64,000 nucleotides of DNA from Methylobacterium terrae (GTDB lineage: Bacteria; Pseudomonadota; Alphaproteobacteria; Rhizobiales; Beijerinckiaceae). Below are positions 7,460 to 16,199 of the stretch, piece after piece. The stretch's first letter is position 1, and the number at the start of each line of letters is the position of its first letter. A model generated the notes under the pieces. It was not told the DNA's origin. It worked only from the letters and a program-made list of their open reading frames with translations, and did not search any database. Position numbers and translations under genes: made by a program. Where the stretch lies: assembly GCF_003173755.1 (NCBI RefSeq), contig NZ_CP029553.1, positions 2,062,501 to 2,126,500 of the forward strand, in the 5' to 3' direction.

Positions 7460-9406
7460 TCAGGCGCCGGAGAGGGCCGGCGCCCCGGGGGCCGCCCGGT
7501 GCAGGAAGTCCGGGATCGCCTCGCCGAACACCGCGTCCGCCGCCGCCCGATCGTCCGACGCCAGCGCCGCGGCGAGGCGGTCGAGCCAGGCGGCGAGCTG
7601 GGCGCGGTCGGCGAAGATCGGCTTGGCCGCCATCACCCCGTCGATGCCCGCGAGGTTCACCATCGGCTCGTCGCGGGCGAACAGGATCTCGTTCAGGCGC
7701 TCGCCCGGGCGGGCGCCGGTGACGAGGACGTCGATGTCCTCGCCGGGCTCGAAGCCGGCGAGCCGGATCATCCGCTCGGCGAGGTCGCGGATGCGCACCG
7801 GCTGGCCCATCTTGAGCACGTAGACCGCCGCGCGCTGGTCGCCGGCCGCCGGGTCGCGGGCCTCGCGGTCGGCGTGGGAGGCGGCGGTCAGCACGAGGTC
7901 GGCGGCCTCGCGCACGGTCATGAAGTAGCGCACCATGTCGGGATGGGTGAGCGTGACCGGACCGCCGCGGGCGATCTGCGCCTTGAACACCGGCACCACC
8001 GACCCGACGGAACCCAGCACGTTGCCGAAGCGCACCGCCACGAGGCGGGTCTCGTCGGCTTGCCGTCCGGCATCTTGGCGGCCCGCATCGAGGGCCTGGG
8101 CGTACATCTCGGCGAAGCGCTTGGTGACGCCGAGCTGAGAGACCGGCTCGATCGCCTTGTCGGTCGAGATCATCACCAGCGCCTTCGCGCCCGCCGCCAG
8201 CGTCGCGTCGGCGACGTTGACCGAGCCGAAGACGTTGGTCTTGATGCCCTCGCTCCAGTCCCGCTCCAGGTAGGGCACCTGCTTCAGCGCGGCGGCGTGG
8301 AAGACGTAGTCGGGCCGGAACTCCGCGAGCACCCGGAACAGCCGCTCGCGGTCGCGGATGTCGGCGATGACGCCGCTCACCCCCTCGTTGCCGGAGAACC
8401 CGGGGCGGCTCAGCACCCCGTGCAGGGCGGGCTCGGAACTCTCCAGCACCAGGACCGCGCTCGCCCCGAAGGCGACGGCGCGCGCGCAGATCTCCGAGCC
8501 GATCGAGCCCCCCCCGCCCGTGACGACGACCCGCCGCCCGGTGAGGAAGTGCTCGAGCCGCGGCCGGTCGATGGCGACGGTCGGGCGCAGGAGCAGGTCC
8601 TCGATCTCGATCGGGGCGAGCTCCGCCCCGCGGCCCGCGTCGCCGAGGCTCGTCACCCGGGCGAGCGGCAGGCCGAGGCGGCGCGCCCGGGCGATCAGCG
8701 CCTCGGGCTCGGCCTCGGGCGCGAGCGCGCTCGGGGTCGCGACGAGGCGGCGGATCGGGACGCCGCGGGCGGCCATCCCGGCCACCACCTCGTCGAGGTC
8801 GGAGACGGCGCCCAGCACCGGCACGCCGCGCATGGTCTGGCCCTGCTCCTCGGCCCGGGGCGAGAGGATGCCCTTCGGGTCGAGCTTGCGCACCGCGCCC
8901 GATTCGATCGCGCGGAGCACCACCTCGATGTCGTGGCCGCGCCCGATCAGCAGGGTCGGCGTGCTGGCGGCCCGCGCCGCGCTCTGGCGCGAGCGGCTGT
9001 ACTTCAGGTAGCGGAACGCCAGCCGCGGCCCGCCGAGCAGGAAGATCTGCAGGACGAAGTAGAGCCCGATGGCGATCTTGCCGAAGAAGTAGATGCCGAA
9101 CAGGGCCGGCGAGACCAGCACGTAATCGAGCACGAGCAGCAGCAGCGTGAGGAGAGCCACCGCCCGGACGATGTTGGCGAGATCCGGCAGCGAGGCGAAG
9201 CGCCACTTGGTCCGGTAGAGCCCGAAGGCCCGGTAGACCAGACCGGCACAGGCCACGAAGGGCGGCAGCAGCACCGGCAGGTGGGCGAGCCGCTCGGCGA
9301 GGAGCGGGCCGTCGAAGCGGATCGCGAAGGTGAGGAGCACGGCGAGGGCCGTCGCCACGAGGTCGTGGACGATGATCGTCGCGGTCTTGAGGATCTGTCT
9401 GCGCAT
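7460..9406 (-). CDS. FlaA1/PglF-like nucleotide-sugar dehydratase/epimerase
   Basis: This 648-residue membrane-anchored protein has four or so N-terminal helices (residues 10-120), a CoA-binding-like Rossmann region, and a C-terminal SDR domain starting at VVVTGGGGSIGSEI near residue 290. Relatives convert UDP-GlcNAc to 4-keto-6-deoxy sugars for glycans. The catalytic Tyr of classical SDRs is absent: the region reads QLGVTKRFAE, as in the PglF group where MGATKR replaces YxxxK, and the Thr/Lys pair is retained. STDKAIEP and VRFGNVLGS are further family motifs. It is transcribed divergently from the two CgeB-like transferases and probably supplies a deoxy-amino sugar donor to this locus. Confidence 0.85.
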   Translation of the reverse strand: MRRQILKTATIIVHDLVATALAVLLTFAIRFDGPLLAERLAHLPVLLPPFVACAGLVYRAFGLYRTKWRFASLPDLANIVRAVALLTLLLLVLDYVLVSPALFGIYFFGKIAIGLYFVLQIFLLGGPRLAFRYLKYSRSRQSAARAASTPTLLIGRGHDIEVVLRAIESGAVRKLDPKGILSPRAEEQGQTMRGVPVLGAVSDLDEVVAGMAARGVPIRRLVATPSALAPEAEPEALIARARRLGLPLARVTSLGDAGRGAELAPIEIEDLLLRPTVAIDRPRLEHFLTGRRVVVTGGGGSIGSEICARAVAFGASAVLVLESSEPALHGVLSRPGFSGNEGVSGVIADIRDRERLFRVLAEFRPDYVFHAAALKQVPYLERDWSEGIKTNVFGSVNVADATLAAGAKALVMISTDKAIEPVSQLGVTKRFAEMYAQALDAGRQDAGRQADETRLVAVRFGNVLGSVGSVVPVFKAQIARGGPVTLTHPDMVRYFMTVREAADLVLTAASHADREARDPAAGDQRAAVYVLKMGQPVRIRDLAERMIRLAGFEPGEDIDVLVTGARPGERLNEILFARDEPMVNLAGIDGVMAAKPIFADRAQLAAWLDRLAAALASDDRAAADAVFGEAIPDFLHRAAPGAPALSGA

Positions 9407-9576
9407 CGGGAGCCGGGCGCGGTATCGGCCGGGGCTTCCGCGGTGTCAACGCGGGCGGGCGCCCCGGTTTCCTGGGGCGGCGGGATTTGCCAAACGCCGC
9501 CGCTCCGCCATCTGGGCATACAGTCAGGGAGCATCGCGGGGTGCGCGGTGCGATAAGAGGGGGATCCCCGCACCGC

Positions 9577-10674
9577 ATGCCCAGCCTCGCCTTCTACGGA
9601 TCCAGCCTGCTCTCCGCCTACTGGAACGGCGCCGCCACCTATTACCGCGGTCTGATCCGCGACCTCGCCGGCCGGGGCTGGCGCACGACCTTCTACGAGC
9701 CCGACGCCTTCGAGCGCCAGCAGCACCGGGACATCGAGCCGCCGGACTGGGCCGAGGTCGTCGTCTATCCCGCCACCGAGGCGGCGGCGCGGGCCGTGAT
9801 CGCCGAGGCGGCGAGGGCCGACGTGGTGGTCAAGGCCTCGGGCGTGGGCGTCTTCGACGACCTCCTCCTCGAGGAGCTGGCGCGCACCGCCCGGCCCGAC
9901 GCGGTGCGGCTGTTCTGGGACGTCGACGCCCCGGCGACGCTCGCCGAGATCGGCGCCTCCCCCGACCACCCGATGCGGCGGATCCTGCCGGACCTCGACC
10001 TCGTCCTGACCTATGGCGGCGGGCCGCCGGTGGTGGACGCGTACCGGGGCTTCGGCGCGCGGGACTGCGTGCCGATCTACAACGCGCTCGATCCCGACAC
10101 CCACCACCCGGTACCGGCGCAAGCGCGGTTCGAAGCCGACCTCGCCTTCCTGGGCAACCGGCTGCCGGACCGCGAGGCGCGGGTGGAGGAGTTCTTCCTG
10201 AACCCCGCCGCCGGCTTGCCGGAGCGGCGCTTCCTCATCGGCGGCAACGGCTGGGAGTGGCGGGCACTGCCTGAGAACGTGCGCCGCATCGGCCACGTGC
10301 CGACGGCGGACCACAACGCCTTCAACACCTCGCCCCGCGCCGTGCTCAACATCGCCCGCGACTCGATGGCGGCCACCGGCTGGTCGCCGGCGACACGGGT
10401 GTTCGAGGCCGCCGGCGCCGGCGCCTGCCTCATCACCGATGCCTGGACCGGCCTCGAGATGTTTCTCACCGAGGGCGAGGAGGTGCTGGTCGCCCGCGAC
10501 GGGCGCGACGTCGCCGCCCATGTCGAGGCGCTGACGGACGAGCGGGCCCGGGCGATCGGGGACGCCGCGCGCCGGCGCATCCTCGGCCAGCACACCTACG
10601 CGCGGCGCGGCGCCGAGGTCGACGCCCTCCTGCGCCGGGCCCTCGCGGCCCGTCGCGCGGGGGCGCCCGCGTGA
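9577..10674 (+). CDS. CgeB-like glycosyltransferase, first of a tandem pair
   Basis: This 365-residue protein resembles CgeB/Glyco_trans_1 family proteins, GT-B fold enzymes with two Rossmann-like halves. The N-terminal half begins LAFYGSSLLSAYWNGAATYY. The C-terminal half contains FNTSPRAVLNIARDSM and the donor-site-like RVFEAAGAGACLITD, ending in a typical ILGQHTYARRG segment. I chose ATG 9577, preceded by AGAGGGGGA, because upstream in-frame sequence is not conserved-looking. It overlaps the next transferase by four bases (GTGA), and the two share the same domain plan and many motifs, so they are probably an ancient tandem duplication working on one glycan. Confidence 0.75.
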   Translation: MPSLAFYGSSLLSAYWNGAATYYRGLIRDLAGRGWRTTFYEPDAFERQQHRDIEPPDWAEVVVYPATEAAARAVIAEAARADVVVKASGVGVFDDLLLEELARTARPDAVRLFWDVDAPATLAEIGASPDHPMRRILPDLDLVLTYGGGPPVVDAYRGFGARDCVPIYNALDPDTHHPVPAQARFEADLAFLGNRLPDREARVEEFFLNPAAGLPERRFLIGGNGWEWRALPENVRRIGHVPTADHNAFNTSPRAVLNIARDSMAATGWSPATRVFEAAGAGACLITDAWTGLEMFLTEGEEVLVARDGRDVAAHVEALTDERARAIGDAARRRILGQHTYARRGAEVDALLRRALAARRAGAPA

Positions 10675-11795
10675 GCCGGCCCCTCGACCTCGTGGTGCTG
10701 GGCCTGAGCCTGTCCTCGTCCTGGGGCAACGGCCACGCCACCACCTACCGGGCGCTGCTGCGGGCCTTCGCGGAGCGGGGCCACCGGGTGACGTTCCTCG
10801 AGCGCGACGTGCCCTGGTACGCCGCGCACCGCGACCTCGCCGATCCGGACTACTGCGATCTCGTGCTCTACCGCGACCTCGCCGGACTCGTGGAACTGAC
10901 GCCGCGGCTCCGCGCGGCCGACGCCGTGATGGTCGGCTCCTACGTGCCGGAGGGCGTCGCGGTCGGCGAGATGGCGATCCGGACCGCGCACGGGGCGGGG
11001 CGGATCGCGGCCTTCTACGACATCGACACGCCGGTGACGCTCGCCAAGCTCGCCCGCGGCGACCACGAATACCTGACGCCGGACCTGATCCGATCTTATG
11101 ACCTCTACCTGTCCTTCACCGGCGGCCCGACCCTGGACCGGCTCGAGCGCGAGCACGGCGCCCCGATGGCCCGGGCGCTCTACTGCTCGGTCGACCCGGC
11201 GCACTACGCCCCGCGGGGAGGATTGCCGCGCTACGACCTGAGCTATCTCGGCACCTACAGCCCCGACCGGCAGCCGACCCTGGAGCGGCTCTTGATCGAG
11301 CCCGCCCGCCGGGCGCCGCATCGGCGCTTCGCCGTCGCCGGGCCGCAATACCCGGACGGGATCGACTGGCCGGCGAACGTCGAGCGCCTCGACCATGTGG
11401 CGCCTGCCGACCACCCGGCCTTCTACGCCGCCAGCCGCTACACCCTGAACGTCACGAGGGCCGACATGATCGCCGCCGGCTACAGCCCGAGCGTGCGACT
11501 GTTCGAGGCCGCCGCCTGCGGCACGCCGCTGATCTCGGATTCCTGGGACGGGCTCGACACCGTGCTCGGCATCGGCCGCGAGATCCTGGTGGCCGACGGG
11601 CCCGACGCGGTGCTGGCGATCCTGGACCGGCAGGACGAGGCCGCCCGGACGGCCCTGGCGGCGGCGGCGCGCGCCCGGGTTCTGGCCCGCCACACCGCCG
11701 CCTGCCGGGCGGCGGAGCTCGAGGCGGCCCTCCAGGAAGCGATCTCGGCGATCTCGCGCGACGCGGGGGGTGGCGGCATCCGCGCCGCACCCTAA
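10671..11795 (+). CDS. CgeB-like glycosyltransferase, second of a tandem pair
   Basis: This 374-residue protein is a homologue of the preceding gene product. It opens VLGLSLSSSWGNGHATTYRA and carries TRADMIAAGYSPSVRLFEAA and CGTPLISDSWDGL in its C-terminal half, the probable nucleotide-sugar site. The GTG start at 10671 overlaps the previous stop in a GTGA arrangement, which indicates translational coupling. The C-terminus VLARHTAACRAAELE parallels its partner. There is no signal peptide or membrane helix, so it acts in the cytoplasm. A gene for UDP-xylose synthesis follows 155 bases downstream on the same strand, so a pentose donor is possible but unproven. Confidence 0.75.
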   Translation: MSRPLDLVVLGLSLSSSWGNGHATTYRALLRAFAERGHRVTFLERDVPWYAAHRDLADPDYCDLVLYRDLAGLVELTPRLRAADAVMVGSYVPEGVAVGEMAIRTAHGAGRIAAFYDIDTPVTLAKLARGDHEYLTPDLIRSYDLYLSFTGGPTLDRLEREHGAPMARALYCSVDPAHYAPRGGLPRYDLSYLGTYSPDRQPTLERLLIEPARRAPHRRFAVAGPQYPDGIDWPANVERLDHVAPADHPAFYAASRYTLNVTRADMIAAGYSPSVRLFEAAACGTPLISDSWDGLDTVLGIGREILVADGPDAVLAILDRQDEAARTALAAAARARVLARHTAACRAAELEAALQEAISAISRDAGGGGIRAAP

Positions 11796-11950
11796 AATAC
11801 TCACACCCTGTATCGCAACGAGCCGTGGAGCGACGCGTTGTGTGCGGGTGCGGGTCCAGGAACAAAGATCCCGGATCCGTGATCGCCGGATAAGGCGCCT
11901 CGGGCGGGCCCGTCGCGTCCCGCCCGGCCGGGATGGAAGAGGATCGCCGC

Positions 11951-12979
11951 ATGAGACACCGCGAGAAGACGCTCGTCCTGGTCGCCGGCGGGGCGGGGTT
12001 CCTGGGGTCTCACCTGTGCGATCGACTGCTCGCCGAGGGTCACGAGGTCGTCTGCCTCGACCATTTCGGCACCGGCCGGCGGCGCAACCTGCGCCACCTC
12101 GAGCGCGAGCCGCGCTTCGACGTCGTCACCCACGACGTGGTCCAGCCCCTGCCGGCCCGCTTGAGGCGCCAGCGCTTCTCGCGGATCTACAACCTCGCCT
12201 GCCCGGCCTCGCCGCCGCACTACCAGGCCGATCCGGAGCACACGCTGCTCACCAGCGTGCTCGGCACCCGCCACCTGCTGCTGGCCGCCGAGGAGAGCGG
12301 CGCGCGCCTGCTCCAGGCCTCGACCTCCGAGATCTACGGCGACCCGGAGATGCACCCGCAGGCGGAAGGCTACTGGGGCCACGTGAACCCGACCGGGCCG
12401 CGCGCCTGCTACGACGAGGGCAAGCGGGCCGCCGAGACGCTGTGCGCCGACTACGCCCGGGCCGGCCGCGCCGCCGTGCGGGTGGCGCGCATCTTCAACA
12501 CCTACGGGCCGCGGATGCGCGCCGATGACGGGCGGGTGGTCTCGAACGTGATCTGCCAGGCGCTCGCCGGCGACGACATCACGGTCTACGGCGACGGCAG
12601 CCAGACCCGCTCGTTCTGCTACGTCGACGACCTGATCGACGGGCTCTACCGGCTGATGGAGCACGAGGCGCAGGCGCGCGACATCGGCCCGGTCAATCTC
12701 GGCAACCCGGTCGAGCTGACGGTGTCGGACCTGGTGCGCCGGGTCCTCGCCCTGACCGGCTCGCCCTCGGCGGTCGTCAACCATCCGCTGCCCATCGACG
12801 ATCCGCGCCGGCGCCGGCCCGACATCACCCGCGCGGGCGAAATCCTGGGCTGGTCCCCGCTCGTGCCGCTGGAGCAGGGCCTGCGCGCCACCGTGATGTG
12901 GTTCTCCGACGAGGCCGAGGACGGCCCGCGGGCCGCCGCGCGGCCGGGGCTCGACGCGCCTGCGGCGGTGGTGGCCTGA
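11951..12979 (+). CDS. uxs: UDP-glucuronate decarboxylase (UDP-xylose synthase)
   Basis: This extended SDR enzyme oxidises and decarboxylates UDP-glucuronate to UDP-xylose using NAD. The nucleotide-binding loop is VAGGAGFLGSHLCD at the N-terminus. The family signature follows closely: NLACPASPPHYQ, STSEIYGDPEMHPQ, YWGHVNPTGPRACYDEGKR (catalytic Tyr and Lys), then RIFNTYGPRM and GSQTRSFCYVDDLI. I chose ATG 11951 (342 aa), seven bases after AAGAGGA; an in-frame ATG at 11933 would add six residues. No dedicated UDP-glucose dehydrogenase is in the window, so the precursor must come from elsewhere. It likely feeds the adjacent glycosyltransferases. Confidence 0.9.
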   Translation: MRHREKTLVLVAGGAGFLGSHLCDRLLAEGHEVVCLDHFGTGRRRNLRHLEREPRFDVVTHDVVQPLPARLRRQRFSRIYNLACPASPPHYQADPEHTLLTSVLGTRHLLLAAEESGARLLQASTSEIYGDPEMHPQAEGYWGHVNPTGPRACYDEGKRAAETLCADYARAGRAAVRVARIFNTYGPRMRADDGRVVSNVICQALAGDDITVYGDGSQTRSFCYVDDLIDGLYRLMEHEAQARDIGPVNLGNPVELTVSDLVRRVLALTGSPSAVVNHPLPIDDPRRRRPDITRAGEILGWSPLVPLEQGLRATVMWFSDEAEDGPRAAARPGLDAPAAVVA

Positions 12980-13058
12980 GGCACCCGTCCTCCCCCGCGT
13001 TGCAGGGCCGCCCGGCCCTGGCTAAAGCCGGCTCCGACCTCGCGCGGGAGCCCCAGCC

Positions 13059-13823
13059 ATGCAGACCTTCGACTCGGACGGCGTCTCGATCGCCTATCTC
13101 GACGTTGCCCCGAAGGAGGGCAGGGCGGAGCCGATCCTGTTGATCCACGGCTTCGCGTCGAACCACGCGGTCAACTGGGTCAACACCTCCTGGGTGCGCA
13201 GCCTGACCGGGGCCGGGCGGCGGGTGATCGCCCTCGACAACCGCGGCCACGGCAGGAGCGGCAAGCTCTACGACCCGGAGGCCTACGGCTCCGACCTGAT
13301 GGCCGAGGATGCCCGCCGGCTCCTCGACCACCTGGAGATCCCCCGCGCCGACGTGATGGGCTACTCGATGGGCGCGCGGATCACCGCCTTCCTGGCGCTC
13401 GGTCATCCCGACCGCGTCCGCTCGGCCGTGCTCGGGGGACTGGGCATCCACCTCGTCGAGGGGAGGGGATTGCCGGCCGGCATCTCGGAGGCGATGGAGG
13501 CGCCCTCGCGCGACACCGTCGCCGACCCGACGGCGCGGATGTTCCGGGCCTTCGCCGAGCAGACCGGCAGCGACCTCAGGGCGCTCGCCGCCTGCATGCG
13601 CGGCTCGCGCCAGACCCTGTCGCGGGCGGAGGTCGCGCAGATCGAGGTGCCGGTGCTCGTCGCGGTCGGCACCACCGACACCGTGGCGGGTTCGGGGCCT
13701 GCGCTCGCCGCCCTGGTCCCGGAGGCGAAGGCCCTCGACATCCCCAACCGCGACCACAACCTCGCGGTCGGCGACAAGGTGCACAAGGCCGGCGTGCTGG
13801 AGTTCCTCGACGCGCGGCCCTGA
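13059..13823 (+). CDS. Alpha/beta hydrolase
   Basis: This 254-residue single-domain hydrolase has a complete catalytic set. HGFASNHAVNW gives the oxyanion region, DNRGHGRS is typical of the family, the nucleophile elbow is GYSMGA, and DHNLAVG provides the catalytic His near the C-terminus with GTTDTVAGS as the probable acid region. It is likely an esterase or lactonase of the 3-oxoadipate-enol-lactonase-like group acting in the cytoplasm; there is no signal peptide. It lies between the polysaccharide locus and ilvD on the same strand with no clear operon partner. The substrate cannot be assigned. Confidence 0.8.
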   Translation: MQTFDSDGVSIAYLDVAPKEGRAEPILLIHGFASNHAVNWVNTSWVRSLTGAGRRVIALDNRGHGRSGKLYDPEAYGSDLMAEDARRLLDHLEIPRADVMGYSMGARITAFLALGHPDRVRSAVLGGLGIHLVEGRGLPAGISEAMEAPSRDTVADPTARMFRAFAEQTGSDLRALAACMRGSRQTLSRAEVAQIEVPVLVAVGTTDTVAGSGPALAALVPEAKALDIPNRDHNLAVGDKVHKAGVLEFLDARP

Positions 13824-13919
13824 AGCCGCGTCGACCGGGGCGCGGGGCTGCGCCATACTGCCCTTCGGGCATGGGAGACCGGACGCCGAGACGTCCGGCC
13901 CCCCGCCGGGGAGGGGACG

Positions 13920-15635
13920 ATGGCGGCAGATCCGCGACACAACAGCCGGCGCCTCTACGAGGGGCCGGACCGGGCGGTGGCCCGCTCGATGATGAAGGCG
14001 ATCGGCGAGACCGACGAGAGCCTGGCGCGGCCGCAGATCGGCATCGCGCATTGCTGGATCGGCACGATGCCGTGCAACTGGAACCACCGCGAGCTCGCCG
14101 CCCTGGTGGCGCAGGGCGTGCGCGAGGCCGGCGGCACGCCGCTCGAGGTCAACACGGTCTCGATCAACGACGCCATCACCACCGGCACAGAGGGCATGAA
14201 GACCTCGCTCGTCAGCCGCGAGGTCATCGCCGACTCGGTCGAGCTCGTCGCCCGCGGGCACATGTTCGACGGGATCGTCACCATCTCGGGCTGCGACAAG
14301 ACCATTCCCGCCATGGCGATGGTGCTGGGGCGGCTGAACATCCCCGGCACGATGCTGTACGGCGGCTCGATCGCGTCGGGCCGCTGCACGCGGGAAGGCG
14401 GGATGTTCTCGGGCCGCAACCTCACGGTCCAGGACGTCTACGAGGCGGTCGGCGCCTACAATGCCGGGCGGATCACGGAAGCGGAGTTCCGCGACGTCGA
14501 GGACCACGCCTGCCCGGGCGCCGGCGCCTGCGGCGGCCAGTTCACCGCCAACACCATGGCGACCGCCTACCAGATGCTCGGCATCTCGCCGATGGGCGCC
14601 AACGACATCCCGGCCGGCCATGCCGACAAGGCCGAGGCCGCGATCGCCTGCGGGCGCCTCGCGGTCGAGCTGGTGCGCTCCGGCCTGACCCCGCGGGCGC
14701 TCGTGACCCGCGAGAGCTTCGAGAACGCCATCACCGGCGTCATGGCGACCGGCGGCTCGAGCAACGCGGTGCTGCATCTCCTGGCCACCGCCTGGGATTT
14801 CGGCATCCCCCTCGACCTCGACGACTTCGACCGCATCTCGCGCCGCACGCCGGTGCTCGCCGACCTGCGCCCCTGGGGCCGCTACACCGCGCCGGAGATG
14901 CATGCGGCGGGCGGGATGGCGGTGGTCGGCAAGCGCCTCGTCGCCGCCGGGCTCCTCCACCCGGAGGCCCGGACGGTGACCGGCCGCAGCCTCGGCGACG
15001 AGATCGCCCGGGCGCCCGAGCCCGAGGGCCAGACGGTGATCCGCTCCGCCGACGATCCCTTCAAGAGCGAGGGCGGCCTCGTCATCCTGCGCGGCAACCT
15101 CGCGCCCGGCGGCGCGGTGATGAAGGTGTCGGGCCAGACCAAGCGCCTGCATCGCGGCCCGGCCCGCGTCTTCGAGCGCGAGGAGGACGCCTTCGCGGCG
15201 ATCAAGGACGGGCGGATCGTGCCCAACGACGTGATGGTCCTGCGCAACGAGGGACCCCGCGGCGGCCCCGGGATGCGCGAGATGCAGGCGGTCACCGGCG
15301 CGCTCCAGGGCTCGGGCCTCGGCGAGCACGTGGCGCTGATGACCGACGGGCGCTTCTCCGGCGCGACCCGCGGCTTCGTCATCGGCCACGTCGTGCCCGA
15401 GGCGTTCGAGGGCGGCCCGATCGCGGCGATCCGGGACGGCGACGAGGTGACGGTCGACGTGGAGAACCGCCGGCTCGACGTGGCGCTCTCCGACGACGAG
15501 ATCGCGCGGCGCCTCGCCGGGCGGCCGGCGCCGCGGCCCGCCTATACGCGTGGGGTGCTGGCGAAATACGCCCGGCTCGTCTCGGACGCGTCGCGGGGCG
15601 CGGTGACCGACTGGGCGGGGTCGGAGGAGGGGTGA
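13920..15635 (+). CDS. ilvD: Dihydroxy-acid dehydratase
   Basis: IlvD dehydrates 2,3-dihydroxy-isovalerate and 2,3-dihydroxy-3-methylvalerate to the keto acids of valine and isoleucine synthesis. The 571-residue length fits. Three cysteine motifs expected to hold the Fe-S cluster are visible: TMPCNWN, SGCDKTIPAM and GAGACGGQFTANTM. The C-terminal GVLAKYARLVSDASRGAVTD is characteristic of true IlvD rather than Edd. The start ATG follows a strong GGGGAGGGGA. Related sugar-acid dehydratases share this fold, so a paralogue acting on pentonates cannot be fully excluded, but the motif set favours IlvD. Confidence 0.9.
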   Translation: MAADPRHNSRRLYEGPDRAVARSMMKAIGETDESLARPQIGIAHCWIGTMPCNWNHRELAALVAQGVREAGGTPLEVNTVSINDAITTGTEGMKTSLVSREVIADSVELVARGHMFDGIVTISGCDKTIPAMAMVLGRLNIPGTMLYGGSIASGRCTREGGMFSGRNLTVQDVYEAVGAYNAGRITEAEFRDVEDHACPGAGACGGQFTANTMATAYQMLGISPMGANDIPAGHADKAEAAIACGRLAVELVRSGLTPRALVTRESFENAITGVMATGGSSNAVLHLLATAWDFGIPLDLDDFDRISRRTPVLADLRPWGRYTAPEMHAAGGMAVVGKRLVAAGLLHPEARTVTGRSLGDEIARAPEPEGQTVIRSADDPFKSEGGLVILRGNLAPGGAVMKVSGQTKRLHRGPARVFEREEDAFAAIKDGRIVPNDVMVLRNEGPRGGPGMREMQAVTGALQGSGLGEHVALMTDGRFSGATRGFVIGHVVPEAFEGGPIAAIRDGDEVTVDVENRRLDVALSDDEIARRLAGRPAPRPAYTRGVLAKYARLVSDASRGAVTDWAGSEEG

Positions 15636-15747
15636 GGGGGGTGACGCCCGTCGCCGCCAGGAACGGATTGCCAGTCGATCGATTGTGCGCAAAACAATAT
15701 GGCGGCCGCGCACCCCGGAGAGGGCGCGCGCATCCAGGGAGGACGCC

Positions 15748-16164
15748 ATGTCGATCGACGCCAACAAGGTTCTCGCCCGCGCCTACTTCACCGCCTTCCT
15801 CGATCGCGACGCGGCGTGGTGGCAGCGGCACGTCGCGCCCGGCTTCGTGCGCCACGATCCCGGCCTGAACTTCGACGTGCGCGGGCCCGAGGGCGTGGCC
15901 CGGCTCGGCGAGGTGCTGCATGGCGGCGTCAGCGAGATGAGGCTGCCGATCGAGGAGGTGGTCGCCGAGGGCGACCGGGTGCTGGTGCGCCTGCGCTTCC
16001 AGGGCCGCCACACCGGCGACCTGATGGGGCTCCCCGCCAGCGGCCGGGGCATCGACATCGCGGTCATGGACCTGTTCCGCATCGTCGACGGGCGCCTCGT
16101 CGAGCATTGGGCGCTCCTCGACAATCTCGGCATGCTGAAGCAGGTCGGCGCCCTCCCGGCCTGA
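15748..16164 (+). CDS. SnoaL-like NTF2-fold protein
   Basis: This 138-residue protein has the cone-shaped SnoaL/NTF2 fold sequence: an N-terminal helix pair (VLARAYFTAFLDRDAAWW), a conserved FVRHDPGL, and a C-terminal strand pair ending DLFRIVDGRLVEHWALLDN. Relatives include ester cyclases and small-molecule isomerases, and many have no assigned reaction. ATG 15748 is preceded by GGGAGGA. It sits 35 bases before the GST-fold gene, so the two may form an operon. No signal peptide is seen. Function should be left as unknown. Confidence 0.75.
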   Translation: MSIDANKVLARAYFTAFLDRDAAWWQRHVAPGFVRHDPGLNFDVRGPEGVARLGEVLHGGVSEMRLPIEEVVAEGDRVLVRLRFQGRHTGDLMGLPASGRGIDIAVMDLFRIVDGRLVEHWALLDNLGMLKQVGALPA

Positions 16165-16199
16165 TCTCACGACGCCATCCTTCCACCGGGAGACCCCGC

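Noticed and set aside
13871..15868. Frame overlapping ilvD in another phase
   Set aside because: It is Arg-rich with no family motif, and the ilvD frame has all cysteine motifs.
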